Assembly: GCF_000518545.1 (NCBI RefSeq)
Contig: NZ_JADU01000016.1
Span: 40,773-104,772 of the forward strand
Length of the DNA: 64,000 nt
DNA from: Hallella seregens ATCC 51272
GTDB taxonomy: Bacteria > Bacteroidota > Bacteroidia > Bacteroidales > Bacteroidaceae
Direction of reading: 5' to 3'
Under the pieces are notes generated by a model. It made no database searches. It had not been told where the DNA came from and was given only the letters and a program-made list of their open reading frames with translations. The position numbers were made by a program, and so were the translations under genes. This document shows positions 34,724 through 44,094 of the stretch, in pieces (positions within the stretch are counted from its first letter, which is position 1; each line of letters opens with the position of its first letter).

Positions 34724-34836
34724 TATTGATTTTCTATTGGACGTATCCAAGGACAGCCTGACCGACAACATGAAAGGGAGCCTTACCCCTCTACCGTCAG
34801 TCACTACCGCCTGAAGTCAACGCACATTCAGTGTCG

Positions 34837-35004
34837 TCAGTCGGCGATGATGCTCCAAACCAGGAAAGAAATCACCGCTATGGCTATCAAAGAAAGCAGT
34901 ACTGTGAGTACGTTTTCTGCAAAAGCCTCATGGCGTTGCTCCCGGATTTTTGCTTGTTTGTCTTTTTCTGCTTGGTCAGTATGACGGGTCTGTTCCTGTG
35001 TCAT
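34837..35004 (-). CDS. Small single-span membrane protein (55 residues)
   Basis: This is a short frame that automatic length limits would miss. A charged, Gln/Lys/Glu-rich N-terminus (MTQEQTRHTDQAEKDKQ) is followed by a helix near residues 30-53 (NVLTVLLSLIAIAVISFLVW) and a short tail. Codon use and the clear hydrophobic/charged division support a real gene. The remainder of the gap between 34723 and 35231 holds no other frame and an AT-rich promoter area. Role unknown; it could be a small regulator of a membrane complex. Confidence 0.6.
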   Translation of the reverse strand: MTQEQTRHTDQAEKDKQAKIREQRHEAFAENVLTVLLSLIAIAVISFLVWSIIAD

Positions 35005-35204
35005 GTTTATAAATTTTCTTACTTGTTGTCGTGAAGTAAGCCCTTGCTTCTATTACAAGAGTTTGTTTGTAGGGGGACTGCAAAATTAATACTATTTCTT
35101 TTACCCCGCAACGATATTGCCAAATAATTGCAAAAATAGTGTGCAACGACACTGAAAAAGACTTTTTTAACGGCAGAAAGCACACTCTTTGCCCAGAGAA
35201 CACG

Positions 35205-35212
35205 TAACTTTG
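35205..35212 (+). promoter_or_regulatory. -7 element before the TPR gene
   Basis: TAACTTTG 18 bases before the start at 35231. A TTTG at 35188-35191 is only 13 bases away, so the -33 element is unclear. Confidence 0.45.
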
Positions 35213-35230
35213 CACTATATATAATAAGGT

Positions 35231-35914
35231 ATGAATACTTCCCACACCCTTACAGCCCTGCTCCTTGTTTTAGGAGTCACCCTACCTATACAGGCCCAGG
35301 ACAATCGCAATCCCCTGCGCGACAGCCTGGCCAAGGCCACCGACGCACTGGCTTATCACCCCGACTCCATCGACTTGAGACTGAAAAAGGCAGCTTGGAA
35401 TGTGGAATTGGGGCAATGGCAATACGCCAAAGACGAGTACGACATCGTGTTACAGCACCAGCCCAACAGCATTGCTGCGCTCTACTATCGGGCTTACGTC
35501 AACGGCAAACTCCATCGCTACAACTTTGCCCGCCTCGATTACGAGCGTCTGTTGGAGATGGTGCCGGGCAATTTCGAGGCCCAGCTGGGACTGGCTCTGC
35601 TCAATCAAAAAGACCGTCATTATACCGAAGCGATGGACGGCATCAACCGACTGGTGGCGGCTTTTCCAGATTCAGCTTCCGCCTGGGCGGCGCGCGCGGG
35701 CATCGAACAGCAGCAGGACATGCTCGAACCGGCAGACTATGACTTTACCGAAGCCCTGAAGCGCGACCCGCAGAATGCCGACTACCTGCTCTCGCGGGCC
35801 GACGTCCGCATCCGGCTCCGGCGGTTCGGCCAGGCGCGCCGCGACCTTGACGCCATTGTCAAGCTGGGCACACCGCGCCTGGCCCTGCGCGAATGGTACG
35901 ACCGTTGCAAGTAA
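35231..35914 (+). CDS. Exported TPR-repeat protein
   Basis: The product has 227 residues with a signal peptide (1-22, ending IQAQ). About five tetratricopeptide units fill residues 30-215, for example AAWNVELGQWQYAKDEYDIV, ALYYRAYVNGKLHRYNFARL, and ADVRIRLRRFGQARRDLDAI. TPR proteins form superhelical binding surfaces, so this is probably a periplasmic adaptor; no enzymatic part is present. It stands alone, convergent with the histidine phosphatase gene 52 bases away. Confidence 0.85.
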   Translation: MNTSHTLTALLLVLGVTLPIQAQDNRNPLRDSLAKATDALAYHPDSIDLRLKKAAWNVELGQWQYAKDEYDIVLQHQPNSIAALYYRAYVNGKLHRYNFARLDYERLLEMVPGNFEAQLGLALLNQKDRHYTEAMDGINRLVAAFPDSASAWAARAGIEQQQDMLEPADYDFTEALKRDPQNADYLLSRADVRIRLRRFGQARRDLDAIVKLGTPRLALREWYDRCK

Positions 35915-35966
35915 TCGGCCCGTCAACATGAGCGCACTGTCGGCACCCGTCTTCGCTGACCGGGCA

Positions 35967-37256
35967 TTACTTGCCCTGTATCTTGGTCATGTAATGCTCC
36001 CGCACGTCTTTCCAATGATAGTAAGGCGCACAATCCGTTGACAGCGGAAGCGTTGCCTCGTCTTCGTTCAGCAACACCTTGACCAGTATGTCGGCCCCGT
36101 CGAGCCTGCCTTTTGTCGGCTTGTAGAAAATGAACTGGACGTTGCATCCCATGGGATAAATGTCGAAATTGTTCCATCCCCTGTCATCCAGCTCCTCCAA
36201 ATCGTCTATGGTTTCGCCGTAGCGGTTCAGGTTAAGGAGGCACACCAGCGGCATCACGTCCGACTCATGGGCATAGCGCAATGTCGCTCCGGGGTGCGGC
36301 AGCCTGATGCAGCTGTCGGCCGTGGCCAGGATGTTGCGCAGCAGGTTCACCTGCGTATAGATGCCGGCCTGCCCTGCCTGCTTGCTCGGCCCATAGTAGG
36401 TGTACCAGAAAGCATTGGTCCGTTGCCAGAAGTCGTAGACCTCCTCCTCGGTAAAAATGTCCCAAAGCGAGAGCTTGTGGCGCAGTTCCGTGCTCTGCAC
36501 GTTGGCGGCCAGGCGCAACAGATGGTTGGCCAGGCTGCTGCCGTTGATGCTGCGAACAAAAGCCGTATCGTTGAAGAGCACGGTCATCAGATGGGCATGG
36601 CTGTCGTGGTTGCGGTTGAATGCCTGCACGGCCTCCCGGGCTTCTGGAGTATCGCGCAGCTTGTTGTAGCGGCTGTTCTCGTCATTCATGTAGTACATGT
36701 CGTGGTAGCTGGCATCGTGGCGGATGCGCAATTTCGGATTGATGCTGGCCAATTCCTGCAGCGCATTCTCCATGGAGAGGATGCAACGAATCACAATTGT
36801 CGACTTCGCGTCGATGTTTGTCTCGCCGGCAAACACCTGCGGAAAGCGTCCGATCATGCGGCGTGCAATCTGCCGGTGCTGCTCGGCACCGAGCTGCGTC
36901 AGCTCGCCGTCCCGCCCCATGGCCTCGTTGCGAATCATCCTCACTTTGTCCAGCACCTCACGCCCCCGGGGCGTCAGCTTGCCCAGTGAGTCGGCTTGTT
37001 GCAGCGTTTCATAGGTCTTGTCATAGTCGCCACGGCCAATGAGGTAGCGCGATCCGTGTCGACCGTAGTGGCTGATGTAGAAAGGCTCGTAGCCTTTCGG
37101 CGTGGGCGTGAGGGCTTTCTTCGGTCCGGGATAAGCCAGATAGTTGCTGGCGGCCAGGTTGATGTTGGCTTGGATTCGCTGCCGGGCCTGCTGGGCGTTT
37201 GCCCCCCAGGCCGTCACAACAGACAATGCAACGATCAGAACAGTTCTTTTCATCAT
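35967..37256 (-). CDS. Exported histidine phosphatase (acid phosphatase branch)
   Basis: The product has 429 residues with a signal peptide (MKRTVLIVALSVVTAWGANA). The histidine acid phosphatase signature is present: RHG in SHYGRHGSRYL, whose His becomes phosphorylated, and a later His-Glu (YAHESDVMPLV) as the proton-donor motif. Members remove phosphate from sugar phosphates, inositol phosphates or phytate; the substrate is not predictable here. It is placed in the periplasm. ATG 37256 gives a clean signal peptide; 29 further upstream codons would spoil it. Confidence 0.88.
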   Translation of the reverse strand: MMKRTVLIVALSVVTAWGANAQQARQRIQANINLAASNYLAYPGPKKALTPTPKGYEPFYISHYGRHGSRYLIGRGDYDKTYETLQQADSLGKLTPRGREVLDKVRMIRNEAMGRDGELTQLGAEQHRQIARRMIGRFPQVFAGETNIDAKSTIVIRCILSMENALQELASINPKLRIRHDASYHDMYYMNDENSRYNKLRDTPEAREAVQAFNRNHDSHAHLMTVLFNDTAFVRSINGSSLANHLLRLAANVQSTELRHKLSLWDIFTEEEVYDFWQRTNAFWYTYYGPSKQAGQAGIYTQVNLLRNILATADSCIRLPHPGATLRYAHESDVMPLVCLLNLNRYGETIDDLEELDDRGWNNFDIYPMGCNVQFIFYKPTKGRLDGADILVKVLLNEDEATLPLSTDCAPYYHWKDVREHYMTKIQGK

Positions 37257-37379
37257 TCTATGTTTTGTTTTATAGGTAAGTCGGGCATTCGTCGGGCTGC
37301 CTGAACCCTTGTGCAGCACAAATTTACCGATTCTGTCCGACATTCTTCCCGAGGCCTGTTTTTGCGCTTTTCCTTTTAA

Positions 37380-38837
<1,458 letters not shown>

Positions 38838-38859
38838 GCACTTTCCAACCACACATCCG

Positions 38860-38890
38860 GAGGGTATGCCGACAGGCATACCCTCTTTTT
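38860..38890 (+). terminator. Intrinsic terminator of eno
   Basis: GAGGGTATGCC, loop GACA, GGCATACCCTC, then TTTTT at 38886-38890: a textbook terminator with an 11 bp stem, 22 bases after the stop codon. Confidence 0.92.
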
Positions 38891-38932
38891 GTTGCCATTT
38901 ACCGCGGTTCGTACACTTTTCATACGCCGTTC

Positions 38933-38964
38933 CTTGCTCACGTCCCCCTATTTTCGTACCTTTG
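38933..38964 (+). promoter_or_regulatory. Promoter of the HAD gene
   Basis: CTTG (38933-38936), 20 bases, TACCTTTG (38957-38964), 26 bases before the start at 38991. Confidence 0.7.
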
Positions 38965-38990
38965 CCCCACGCTAAAACGTCTTTCCATTT

Positions 38991-39599
38991 ATGGTCAAGA
39001 ATATTGTATTCGACTTTGGAGGCGTGCTCGTGCAGTACGACTTCACGGTTTTCTTTACGTCCATCCTGGGCAGCCGCGAACGGGCCCGATGGTTCATGCA
39101 ACATGTTTTCACAGGCGAAATCAATGCCGAGATGGATCGCGGCGAGCACGAACCGGCCTACTTTTTTGAGCAGCAGAAACGCCTTTGGCCCGACTATGCC
39201 GATGCCTTGCAGCAGTTCGACGAGCACTATACCGACATCTTCACCGCCGAAATGGAGGGCATGCGCACGCTCATGACCGAGCTCCGCGCCCAAGGTTACC
39301 GCCTGTTGGGCCTCTCCAACTGGTCGTCGCGGGTCTACGAAGTGATGCAAAAGTTCAGCATTTTCGACCTGCTCGACGGCTACCTGCTCTCCAAGGACGT
39401 GCACCAACTGAAGCCCGAGCCCGCCATTTATCACAGTTTTTTCGAGAAATTCGGCGTGGAGCCAGCCGAGTGTGTCTTCATCGACGACAAGCCCGAAAAC
39501 ATAGACGGGGCCAGAGCCGTGGGCATGCCGGGGTTGGTATTCCGCGACACTCCCCAGCTGCGCCGCGACCTGACGCCCCTGCTCCAGACCTCCATCTGA
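38991..39599 (+). CDS. HAD-family phosphatase (YihX-like)
   Basis: The 202 residues form a HAD-IA hydrolase: motif I FDFGGVLVQYD with the nucleophile Asp, motif II LSNWS, motif III Lys in LSKDVHQLKPEPAIY, and motif IV FIDDKPENI. The FDFGGVL form of motif I is that of YihX-type alpha-D-glucose-1-phosphatases, so sugar phosphates are likely substrates, but HAD enzymes vary widely. It lies 85 bases before the flavodiiron gene in the same direction. Confidence 0.9.
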   Translation: MVKNIVFDFGGVLVQYDFTVFFTSILGSRERARWFMQHVFTGEINAEMDRGEHEPAYFFEQQKRLWPDYADALQQFDEHYTDIFTAEMEGMRTLMTELRAQGYRLLGLSNWSSRVYEVMQKFSIFDLLDGYLLSKDVHQLKPEPAIYHSFFEKFGVEPAECVFIDDKPENIDGARAVGMPGLVFRDTPQLRRDLTPLLQTSI

Positions 39600-39684
39600 T
39601 ACGCAGCAACCGCCACGGCACGGCCAAGGTGCGCCGCATCGAGAAACGTATCATCACAGTATAACACATAAACATCCCACAACT

Positions 39685-40872
39685 ATGAAACAGATTACCG
39701 ACAAGGTATATTACGTTGGCGTCAACGACACCAACAAGGCCTACTTTGAAGGCCTGTGGCCCCTGCCCGCCGGCGTTACCTACAACGCTTATCTCGTCGT
39801 CGACGAGAAAGTATGCCTCATGGATACCGTCGAGGTGGACTTCTTTCCACAGTTCCTTGCCAACATCCGCGAGGTCATAGGCGACCGCCCCATCGACTAT
39901 CTCGTCGTGCATCACATGGAGCCCGACCACAGCGGCTCCCTCTCGTTGCTCCGCCAGTTCTATCCCGACGTGCGCGTTGTGGGCAATAAAAAGACTTTCG
40001 ACATGATGGAAGGCTTCTACGGTATCAAGGACGGCGGCATCGAAGTAAAGCAGGGCGACACCCTCTCGCTGGGTTCCCGCACGCTCTCTTTCACGCTCAT
40101 TCCGATGGTGCACTGGCCCGAAACGATGGTCTCCATCGATGTTGACGCCCACGTAGCCTTTACCGGCGACGCCTTCGGCTGCTTCGGAACGCTCAACGGC
40201 GGCGTGCTCGACGACGACATCCACACCGAAGATTACTGGCTTGAGATGGTGCGATACTACTCCAATATCGTGGGCCGCTATGGCACTCCGGTGCAGAATG
40301 CGCTGAAGAAACTGGCCGGCGTGCAGCTCGATTACCTCTGCCCCACCCATGGTCCGGTGTGGCATAAGCATGTCCAAAAGGTGGTGGAGATGTACGACAA
40401 GATGAGCAAATACGAGACCGAACGCGGACTCGTCATTGCCTATGGCACCATGTACGGCAACACCGCACAGATGGCAGAGGGCATCGCCCGCGCCGCCTCG
40501 CAGGCCGGACTCACCAACATCAGCCTGGTCAACCTCTGCAAGACGCACTATTCCTACGTGCTGCGCGACATCTTCCGCTACCGCGGCCTCATTGTCGGCG
40601 CCCCCACCTACAACAACAGCCTCTTCCCCAAGATGGAGCTTCTGCTCTCTGCCATCGCCAACCGCGACATCAAGAACCACCTCCTCGGCTGGTTTGGCAG
40701 CTACTGCTGGGCCGGCAAGGCCGTGGCCACCATCGGCGAGTGGAACGAGAACAAGCTCCACTTCGAGCCTGTAGGCACGCCGGTAGAGATGAAGCAGTCG
40801 CTCTCGCCGGAGACCACGGCCCAGTGCGAGGCACTCGGACGAGCCATGGCCGAGCGCCTCTTGGCCGAGTAG
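39685..40872 (+). CDS. Flavodiiron protein (FprA-type A flavoprotein)
   Basis: The 395 residues join a metallo-beta-lactamase-like diiron domain (about 1-250; ligand motif HHMEPDHSG, followed by further His/Asp in HWPETM, GDAFGCFG and PTHGPVWH) to a flavodoxin domain (about 255-395; YGTMYGNTAQMAEG binds FMN). The enzyme reduces O2 to water and/or NO to N2O, protecting anaerobes. Its natural electron donor is rubredoxin, and a rubredoxin gene lies just downstream on the opposite strand (41087-41251), which supports this role. It ends before the shared terminator at 41031. Confidence 0.95.
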   Translation: MKQITDKVYYVGVNDTNKAYFEGLWPLPAGVTYNAYLVVDEKVCLMDTVEVDFFPQFLANIREVIGDRPIDYLVVHHMEPDHSGSLSLLRQFYPDVRVVGNKKTFDMMEGFYGIKDGGIEVKQGDTLSLGSRTLSFTLIPMVHWPETMVSIDVDAHVAFTGDAFGCFGTLNGGVLDDDIHTEDYWLEMVRYYSNIVGRYGTPVQNALKKLAGVQLDYLCPTHGPVWHKHVQKVVEMYDKMSKYETERGLVIAYGTMYGNTAQMAEGIARAASQAGLTNISLVNLCKTHYSYVLRDIFRYRGLIVGAPTYNNSLFPKMELLLSAIANRDIKNHLLGWFGSYCWAGKAVATIGEWNENKLHFEPVGTPVEMKQSLSPETTAQCEALGRAMAERLLAE

Positions 40873-41030
40873 AGTGGCAACCATTCCGCAGCAAGGGCTT
40901 TGCCTTCACGGCGCAACGGCCCCGCGAAAACGCCGCAAACGCGTTGCGATTACGGGCTGATCGCGACGCGTTTACGGTGTCGTCGCACGCCGTCTGCACG
41001 TTTGTCGCCCACACGGTAGCGTATCAACGC
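40873..41030. repeat. ACG-rich intergenic block
   Basis: The space after the flavodiiron gene is full of short repeated words (CGCAAACGCGTTGCGATTACGG, CGCGTTTACGG and similar forms). The same vocabulary appears at about 23930-24065. No gene is visible. It looks like a dispersed intergenic element. Confidence 0.5.
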
Positions 41031-41069
41031 AACAGCCCGCCTGGCTCTTCGAAAGCCAGGCGGGCTGTT
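41031..41069. terminator. Bidirectional terminator between flavodiiron and rubredoxin genes
   Basis: AACAGCCCGCCTGGCT (41031-41046), a seven-base loop and AGCCAGGCGGGCTGTT (41054-41069) form a perfect 16 bp stem between two converging genes. Confidence 0.88.
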
Positions 41070-41086
41070 GTCATATAAAAAGGGGC

Positions 41087-41251
41087 TTAGTCTTCAACGG
41101 GGCTGAAGTCCTCCTTGCCCACTCCGCACTCGGGGCACACCCAATCTTCGGGCAGGTCTTCAAAGGCCGTTCCGGGTTCAACACCATTGTCGGGGTCGCC
41201 CACTGCGGGGTCGTACACCCAGCCACACACGTCGCATACGTACTTCTTCAT
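41087..41251 (-). CDS. Rubredoxin
   Basis: This is a 54-residue gene, short enough to be overlooked. It shows the rubredoxin pattern: CDVCGW at residues 6-11, [33 protein letters not shown] with the second cysteine pair (39 and 42) and a conserved Tyr-Val start MKKYVC. Four cysteines hold one Fe. Rubredoxin donates electrons to flavodiiron proteins and other peroxide or oxygen defence enzymes, and the flavodiiron gene is its neighbour. The stop TAA is at 41087-41089. Confidence 0.95.
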   Translation of the reverse strand: MKKYVCDVCGWVYDPAVGDPDNGVEPGTAFEDLPEDWVCPECGVGKEDFSPVED

Positions 41252-41361
41252 AATCTTTTTGTGTAATTTTTAAAAATAATATGTTCTTGTTCGCTTGTCG
41301 TTGTTGGGATGGTCGCTTGTCCGGCTGGCGTTCCAGCAGACACGACAACCCTTCAACGCTG

Positions 41362-41391
41362 CAAAGATAAGCGATTTTTTTCAGATTCAAA
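41362..41391 (-). promoter_or_regulatory. Promoter of the rubredoxin gene
   Basis: Minus strand: TTTG (41388-41391), 18 bases, TATCTTTG (41362-41369). The leader to ATG 41251 is about 105 bases, long for such a small gene. Confidence 0.6.
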
Positions 41392-41460
41392 ACGATTTGG
41401 AGACTTTTTGTTTTGTAAATGTTACAAAATAAAAAACCACCCCATCTTTTCGCCGAATCT

Positions 41461-41492
41461 CTTGCTTCGTCGTCTCTTTTTCATTATTTTTG
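41461..41492 (+). promoter_or_regulatory. Intact promoter before the broken doxX
   Basis: CTTG (41461-41464), 20 bases, TATTTTTG (41485-41492). The promoter looks sound although the gene it serves is deleted inside. Confidence 0.6.
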
Positions 41493-41556
41493 CACCCCAC
41501 TTCGAGTGGTACACTTTTCAATAATCAGCCTCGCGAGAGGCGCAAAAACAAGCAAG

Positions 41557-41736
41557 ATGATGAATTTAGACAAAGATTTCATGTGCAATCCCGACTTGGG
41601 ACTGCTGGTTCTCCGGCTGGGCATAGGCGTGCTCATGCTTTTTCATGGCATGCACAAGGCACTTTACGGGTGAGCTGGCCCTCTGCTTCACGGGTGCGGG
41701 CAGGTATGCCCTGACCCGCGGCACGGTGCTCGACTG
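41557..41736 (+). pseudogene. DoxX-family membrane protein, internally deleted
   Basis: ATG 41557 starts MMNLDKDFMCNPDLGLLVLR and runs through the first DoxX membrane helix (GIGVLMLFHGMHKALYG) to a stop at 41671-41673. Directly after, in another frame, 41670-41736 reads GELALCFTGAGRYALTRG, the usual DoxX C-terminus. About 90 residues in the middle, with three membrane helices, are missing. It looks like a recent in-place deletion. DoxX proteins are four-helix membrane proteins linked to thiol/oxidant handling, matching the oxygen-defence genes next to it. Confidence 0.75.
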
Positions 41737-41739
41737 AGT

Positions 41740-42360
41740 TCAGGGCTTGGCCGTGAGGCCATAATCTCTACACAGCGCGTGCACCTCGCGCGCACTCAAC
41801 AACCGATACGCGCTCCAGCCATACGAAAGGCTGTGGTCCGAGCGCGTGCCGATAAAGTCGACAGCACTTAAATACGCGTTGTCCCCCTTTGCCGGAGGAG
41901 CAATCTGCCATTGCCTATAGCCATTGATGTAGACGCCATTGTCGGCTGCACGATAGCTGTAGGCATATTTTTTGGTACGCCGCCCCAAGTTGATGTTGGC
42001 GTGTGCGTCGTCGTAGTAGAACATGGTCACCGAGTCGGCGTCGAAATAATAGTGTGTGGGGCCCATGCCGATCATGTTCTCCCAGATGTTCATTGCGAAG
42101 GCTACGCCCTTGTCGTTTATCTCGTATGTCGCCTCGCAATACCAGCAACGCCCCACGATGTGTTGTCGAAACTCCTCTTCCGAATAGGATTCCAGATGGG
42201 GGATGCTCGCCACACCCGCCGTATCCAGCACGACATAGGGCTCGATAGGGTCGATGATGAGTTGTGGTTTGTCGTTTTCATCGGTGAGGCAGGCGCCGAA
42301 AAGAGCGATGGTGGCCAAGGCCACCATGCTCCCCATCATTGATTTTGAGAATACCTTCAT
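41740..42360 (-). CDS. Lipoprotein of unknown function
   Basis: The 206 residues start with a lipoprotein signal (lipobox LFGAC, Cys24) followed by an acidic LTDENDKPQLIIDPIEPY. The globular part contains HIVGRCWYCEATYEINDKG and aromatic-rich strands (THYYFDADSVTMFYYDD), suggesting a lipocalin-like or beta-sandwich fold; similar small lipoproteins with this Trp/Tyr-rich body are common in Prevotella. No catalytic motif was seen. Its stop is four bases after the end of the broken doxX on the other strand. Confidence 0.75.
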   Translation of the reverse strand: MKVFSKSMMGSMVALATIALFGACLTDENDKPQLIIDPIEPYVVLDTAGVASIPHLESYSEEEFRQHIVGRCWYCEATYEINDKGVAFAMNIWENMIGMGPTHYYFDADSVTMFYYDDAHANINLGRRTKKYAYSYRAADNGVYINGYRQWQIAPPAKGDNAYLSAVDFIGTRSDHSLSYGWSAYRLLSAREVHALCRDYGLTAKP

Positions 42361-42630
42361 GGTTCGTACTTTTTAGGTTACGCTATATAAATAAGGAGAA
42401 ACAGGCCGAAACCTTGCACGAAAAAACGAAGGAAGCTCGGGGTTTAACTTTCCTTAATCACTTCGCTCCATAGGTGCTGTGCTTGCCTTTGCCGTCTACT
42501 AAATGCCAGAAAGGCAAAACGTTTATAGCAAACGGCATCGACAACGATATACGACAGGGAAGACGAAATCCTCAAAAAAAACGTCCATGCGCAACACGGG
42601 GCCTTGTAATTGCGCTTGAACGTATCGGGG
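42361..42630. other. Intergenic stretch with no gene seen
   Basis: This stretch of 270 bases lies between two minus-strand genes, the 206-residue lipoprotein and the SemiSWEET gene. It is moderately AT-rich. I see no strong hairpin and no frame with protein-like features. Confidence 0.4.
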
Positions 42631-42891
42631 TTACAATGCTGTGAAAGCAGCAACGAAGCCGAATATGATGCCAGGAGTGTTGGCTATGGCAAGGGGAAGG
42701 TCGCGCTTCTCCTTAAAGAGTCCATAAGCAACCCACAGTGTACAGTTGACGCCTGCCATAAATGGCTGAATGAAAGTACCTTTGTGCCCGGCTAAGTTGT
42801 TTTCTATTTGTGGAAAATAAAAGATGTACATTAATACCGATGTCGCCATACCGATCCATCCCATAGTTCCAAAAAACTTTTCTTTCGTCAT
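42631..42891 (-). CDS. SemiSWEET sugar transporter
   Basis: The 86 residues form three membrane helices in the PQ-loop/MtN3 pattern: GWIGMATSVLMYIFYFPQI contains the PQ motif, followed by GTFIQPFMAGVNCTLWVAYG with the conserved Asn and Trp, and a third helix near 62-84 (NTPGIIFGFVAAF). SemiSWEETs work as homodimers moving sugars such as glucose or sucrose across the cytoplasmic membrane. It is a single gene with its own consensus promoter. Confidence 0.92.
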   Translation of the reverse strand: MTKEKFFGTMGWIGMATSVLMYIFYFPQIENNLAGHKGTFIQPFMAGVNCTLWVAYGLFKEKRDLPLAIANTPGIIFGFVAAFTAL

Positions 42892-42991
42892 GTTATCTTT
42901 CTTTTGTCAGTGGATAAATTAAAACAAGGCAAAGGCTGTCTTTCCTTTAAAACCTCGATTATGCTGTTATCACTATATGAATTTGTTGTTG

Positions 42992-43023
42992 CAAAGGTAG
43001 ATAAAATAGAGGGCAACTACAAA
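42992..43023 (-). promoter_or_regulatory. Consensus promoter of the SemiSWEET gene
   Basis: Minus strand: TTTG (43020-43023), 20 bases, TACCTTTG (42992-42999): a full match. The leader is about 95 bases. Confidence 0.75.
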
Positions 43024-43345
43024 GCCTTGTGTTTTATTTAACCAATCTTTAACTCCCTGTTTAGGCTATGGGGCCTATCAATTGCGGCAGGATGTCGGCC
43101 AAACATATAGCCAGAATTTTAATGTACTCCCCTGCCCCGTATGTACAAGCATGCCCCAGTGAGACATTCCCCAAGCCCCTTGCACTGACAAACGCTTGTT
43201 CCAACCGTATGGATCGGCACATAGGCCGACCCATACGGTTTCATGTTGATGTTTGTTGTTTCCGTTGTCGTCAAATTCAACACCATGCCCTCGGGGGTTC
43301 GGGACACGCGCTCCCACTCCCATCGGCATGCGGCACGCGGCAGCC
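43024..43345. other. Intergenic stretch with one hairpin, no gene seen
   Basis: Frames of about 80-115 codons exist here on both strands but have no protein-like features. AACCGTATGG (43203-43212) pairs with CCATACGGTT (43231-43240), enclosing a TCGGC/GCCGA pair. It lies about 105 bases past the stop of the ABC operon (43346) and may end that transcript, though no U-run follows. Confidence 0.45.
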
Positions 43346-44008
43346 TCAACCCACAATCCGGCCGTCGAACAGGCGGATGATGCGATGGGCCCGCTGGGCG
43401 TCGTGCTCGTTGTGAGTCACCATGACGATGGTGGTGCCCTCGGTATTGAGCTCGGTGAGCAGCTGCATCACCTCCGCTCCGTTCTTCGAGTCGAGATTGC
43501 CGGTAGGCTCGTCGGCCAGAATGAGCTTGGGGCCGAAGACCACCGCCCGCGCAATGGCCACGCGCTGCTGCTGTCCGCCCGAGAGCTGGTGGGGGAAATG
43601 CTTGGCGCGATGGCTGATGTCCATGCGCTTCATCATGGCCCGGACGCGCTCCCGCCGCTCGTTGCGGGGCACGCCAAGATAAGTGAGCGGCAGTCCGATG
43701 TTCTCCTCGACGTTGAGCTCGTCAATGAGATTGAAACTCTGGAACACAAAGCCAATCTTGCCCTTGCGCACGTCGGTGCGCTCCTTTTCTTTCAGTCCGC
43801 CCACCTCGGTGCCGTCGAGCCGGTAGGCCCCGCTCGTGGGATTGTCGAGCAGTCCGAGGATGTTGAGCAGTGTGGATTTGCCGCAACCGGAAGGCCCCAT
43901 CACGGCTACAAACTCTCCGTCGTCCACGCGGAACGACACCTGGTTGAGTGCAATCGTCTCCACTTCTTCCGTGCGAAACGACTTGCTGAGATTCTCTACT
44001 TCTATCAT
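43346..44008 (-). CDS. ABC transporter ATPase (MacB/LolD-like)
   Basis: The 220 residues are a lone ATPase subunit: Walker [11 protein letters not shown]-loop FVFQSFNL, signature LSGGQQQR, Walker [13 protein letters not shown] and H-loop [11 protein letters not shown]. The closest type is MacB/LolD, which drives FtsX-like permeases that act mechanically on the periplasmic side. ATG 44008 starts [11 protein letters not shown]; the in-frame codons upstream overlap the permease gene in a non-coding frame. It is the last gene of the export operon and serves the two permeases before it. Confidence 0.95.
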   Translation of the reverse strand: MIEVENLSKSFRTEEVETIALNQVSFRVDDGEFVAVMGPSGCGKSTLLNILGLLDNPTSGAYRLDGTEVGGLKEKERTDVRKGKIGFVFQSFNLIDELNVEENIGLPLTYLGVPRNERRERVRAMMKRMDISHRAKHFPHQLSGGQQQRVAIARAVVFGPKLILADEPTGNLDSKNGAEVMQLLTELNTEGTTIVMVTHNEHDAQRAHRIIRLFDGRIVG

Positions 44009-44094
44009 TTTGGTTGTTGTTAGTGTTGTCTTGTTGTTGTTTGCCGCTTCAATGGCAGCCTGTTCAGCCCGACTGCCGGCGTGGAGAGGCACGG

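Noticed and set aside
43068..43415. Frames of 76-115 codons in both directions between the SemiSWEET and ABC genes
   Set aside because: They overlap each other, cross a hairpin, and show neither promoter nor protein features.
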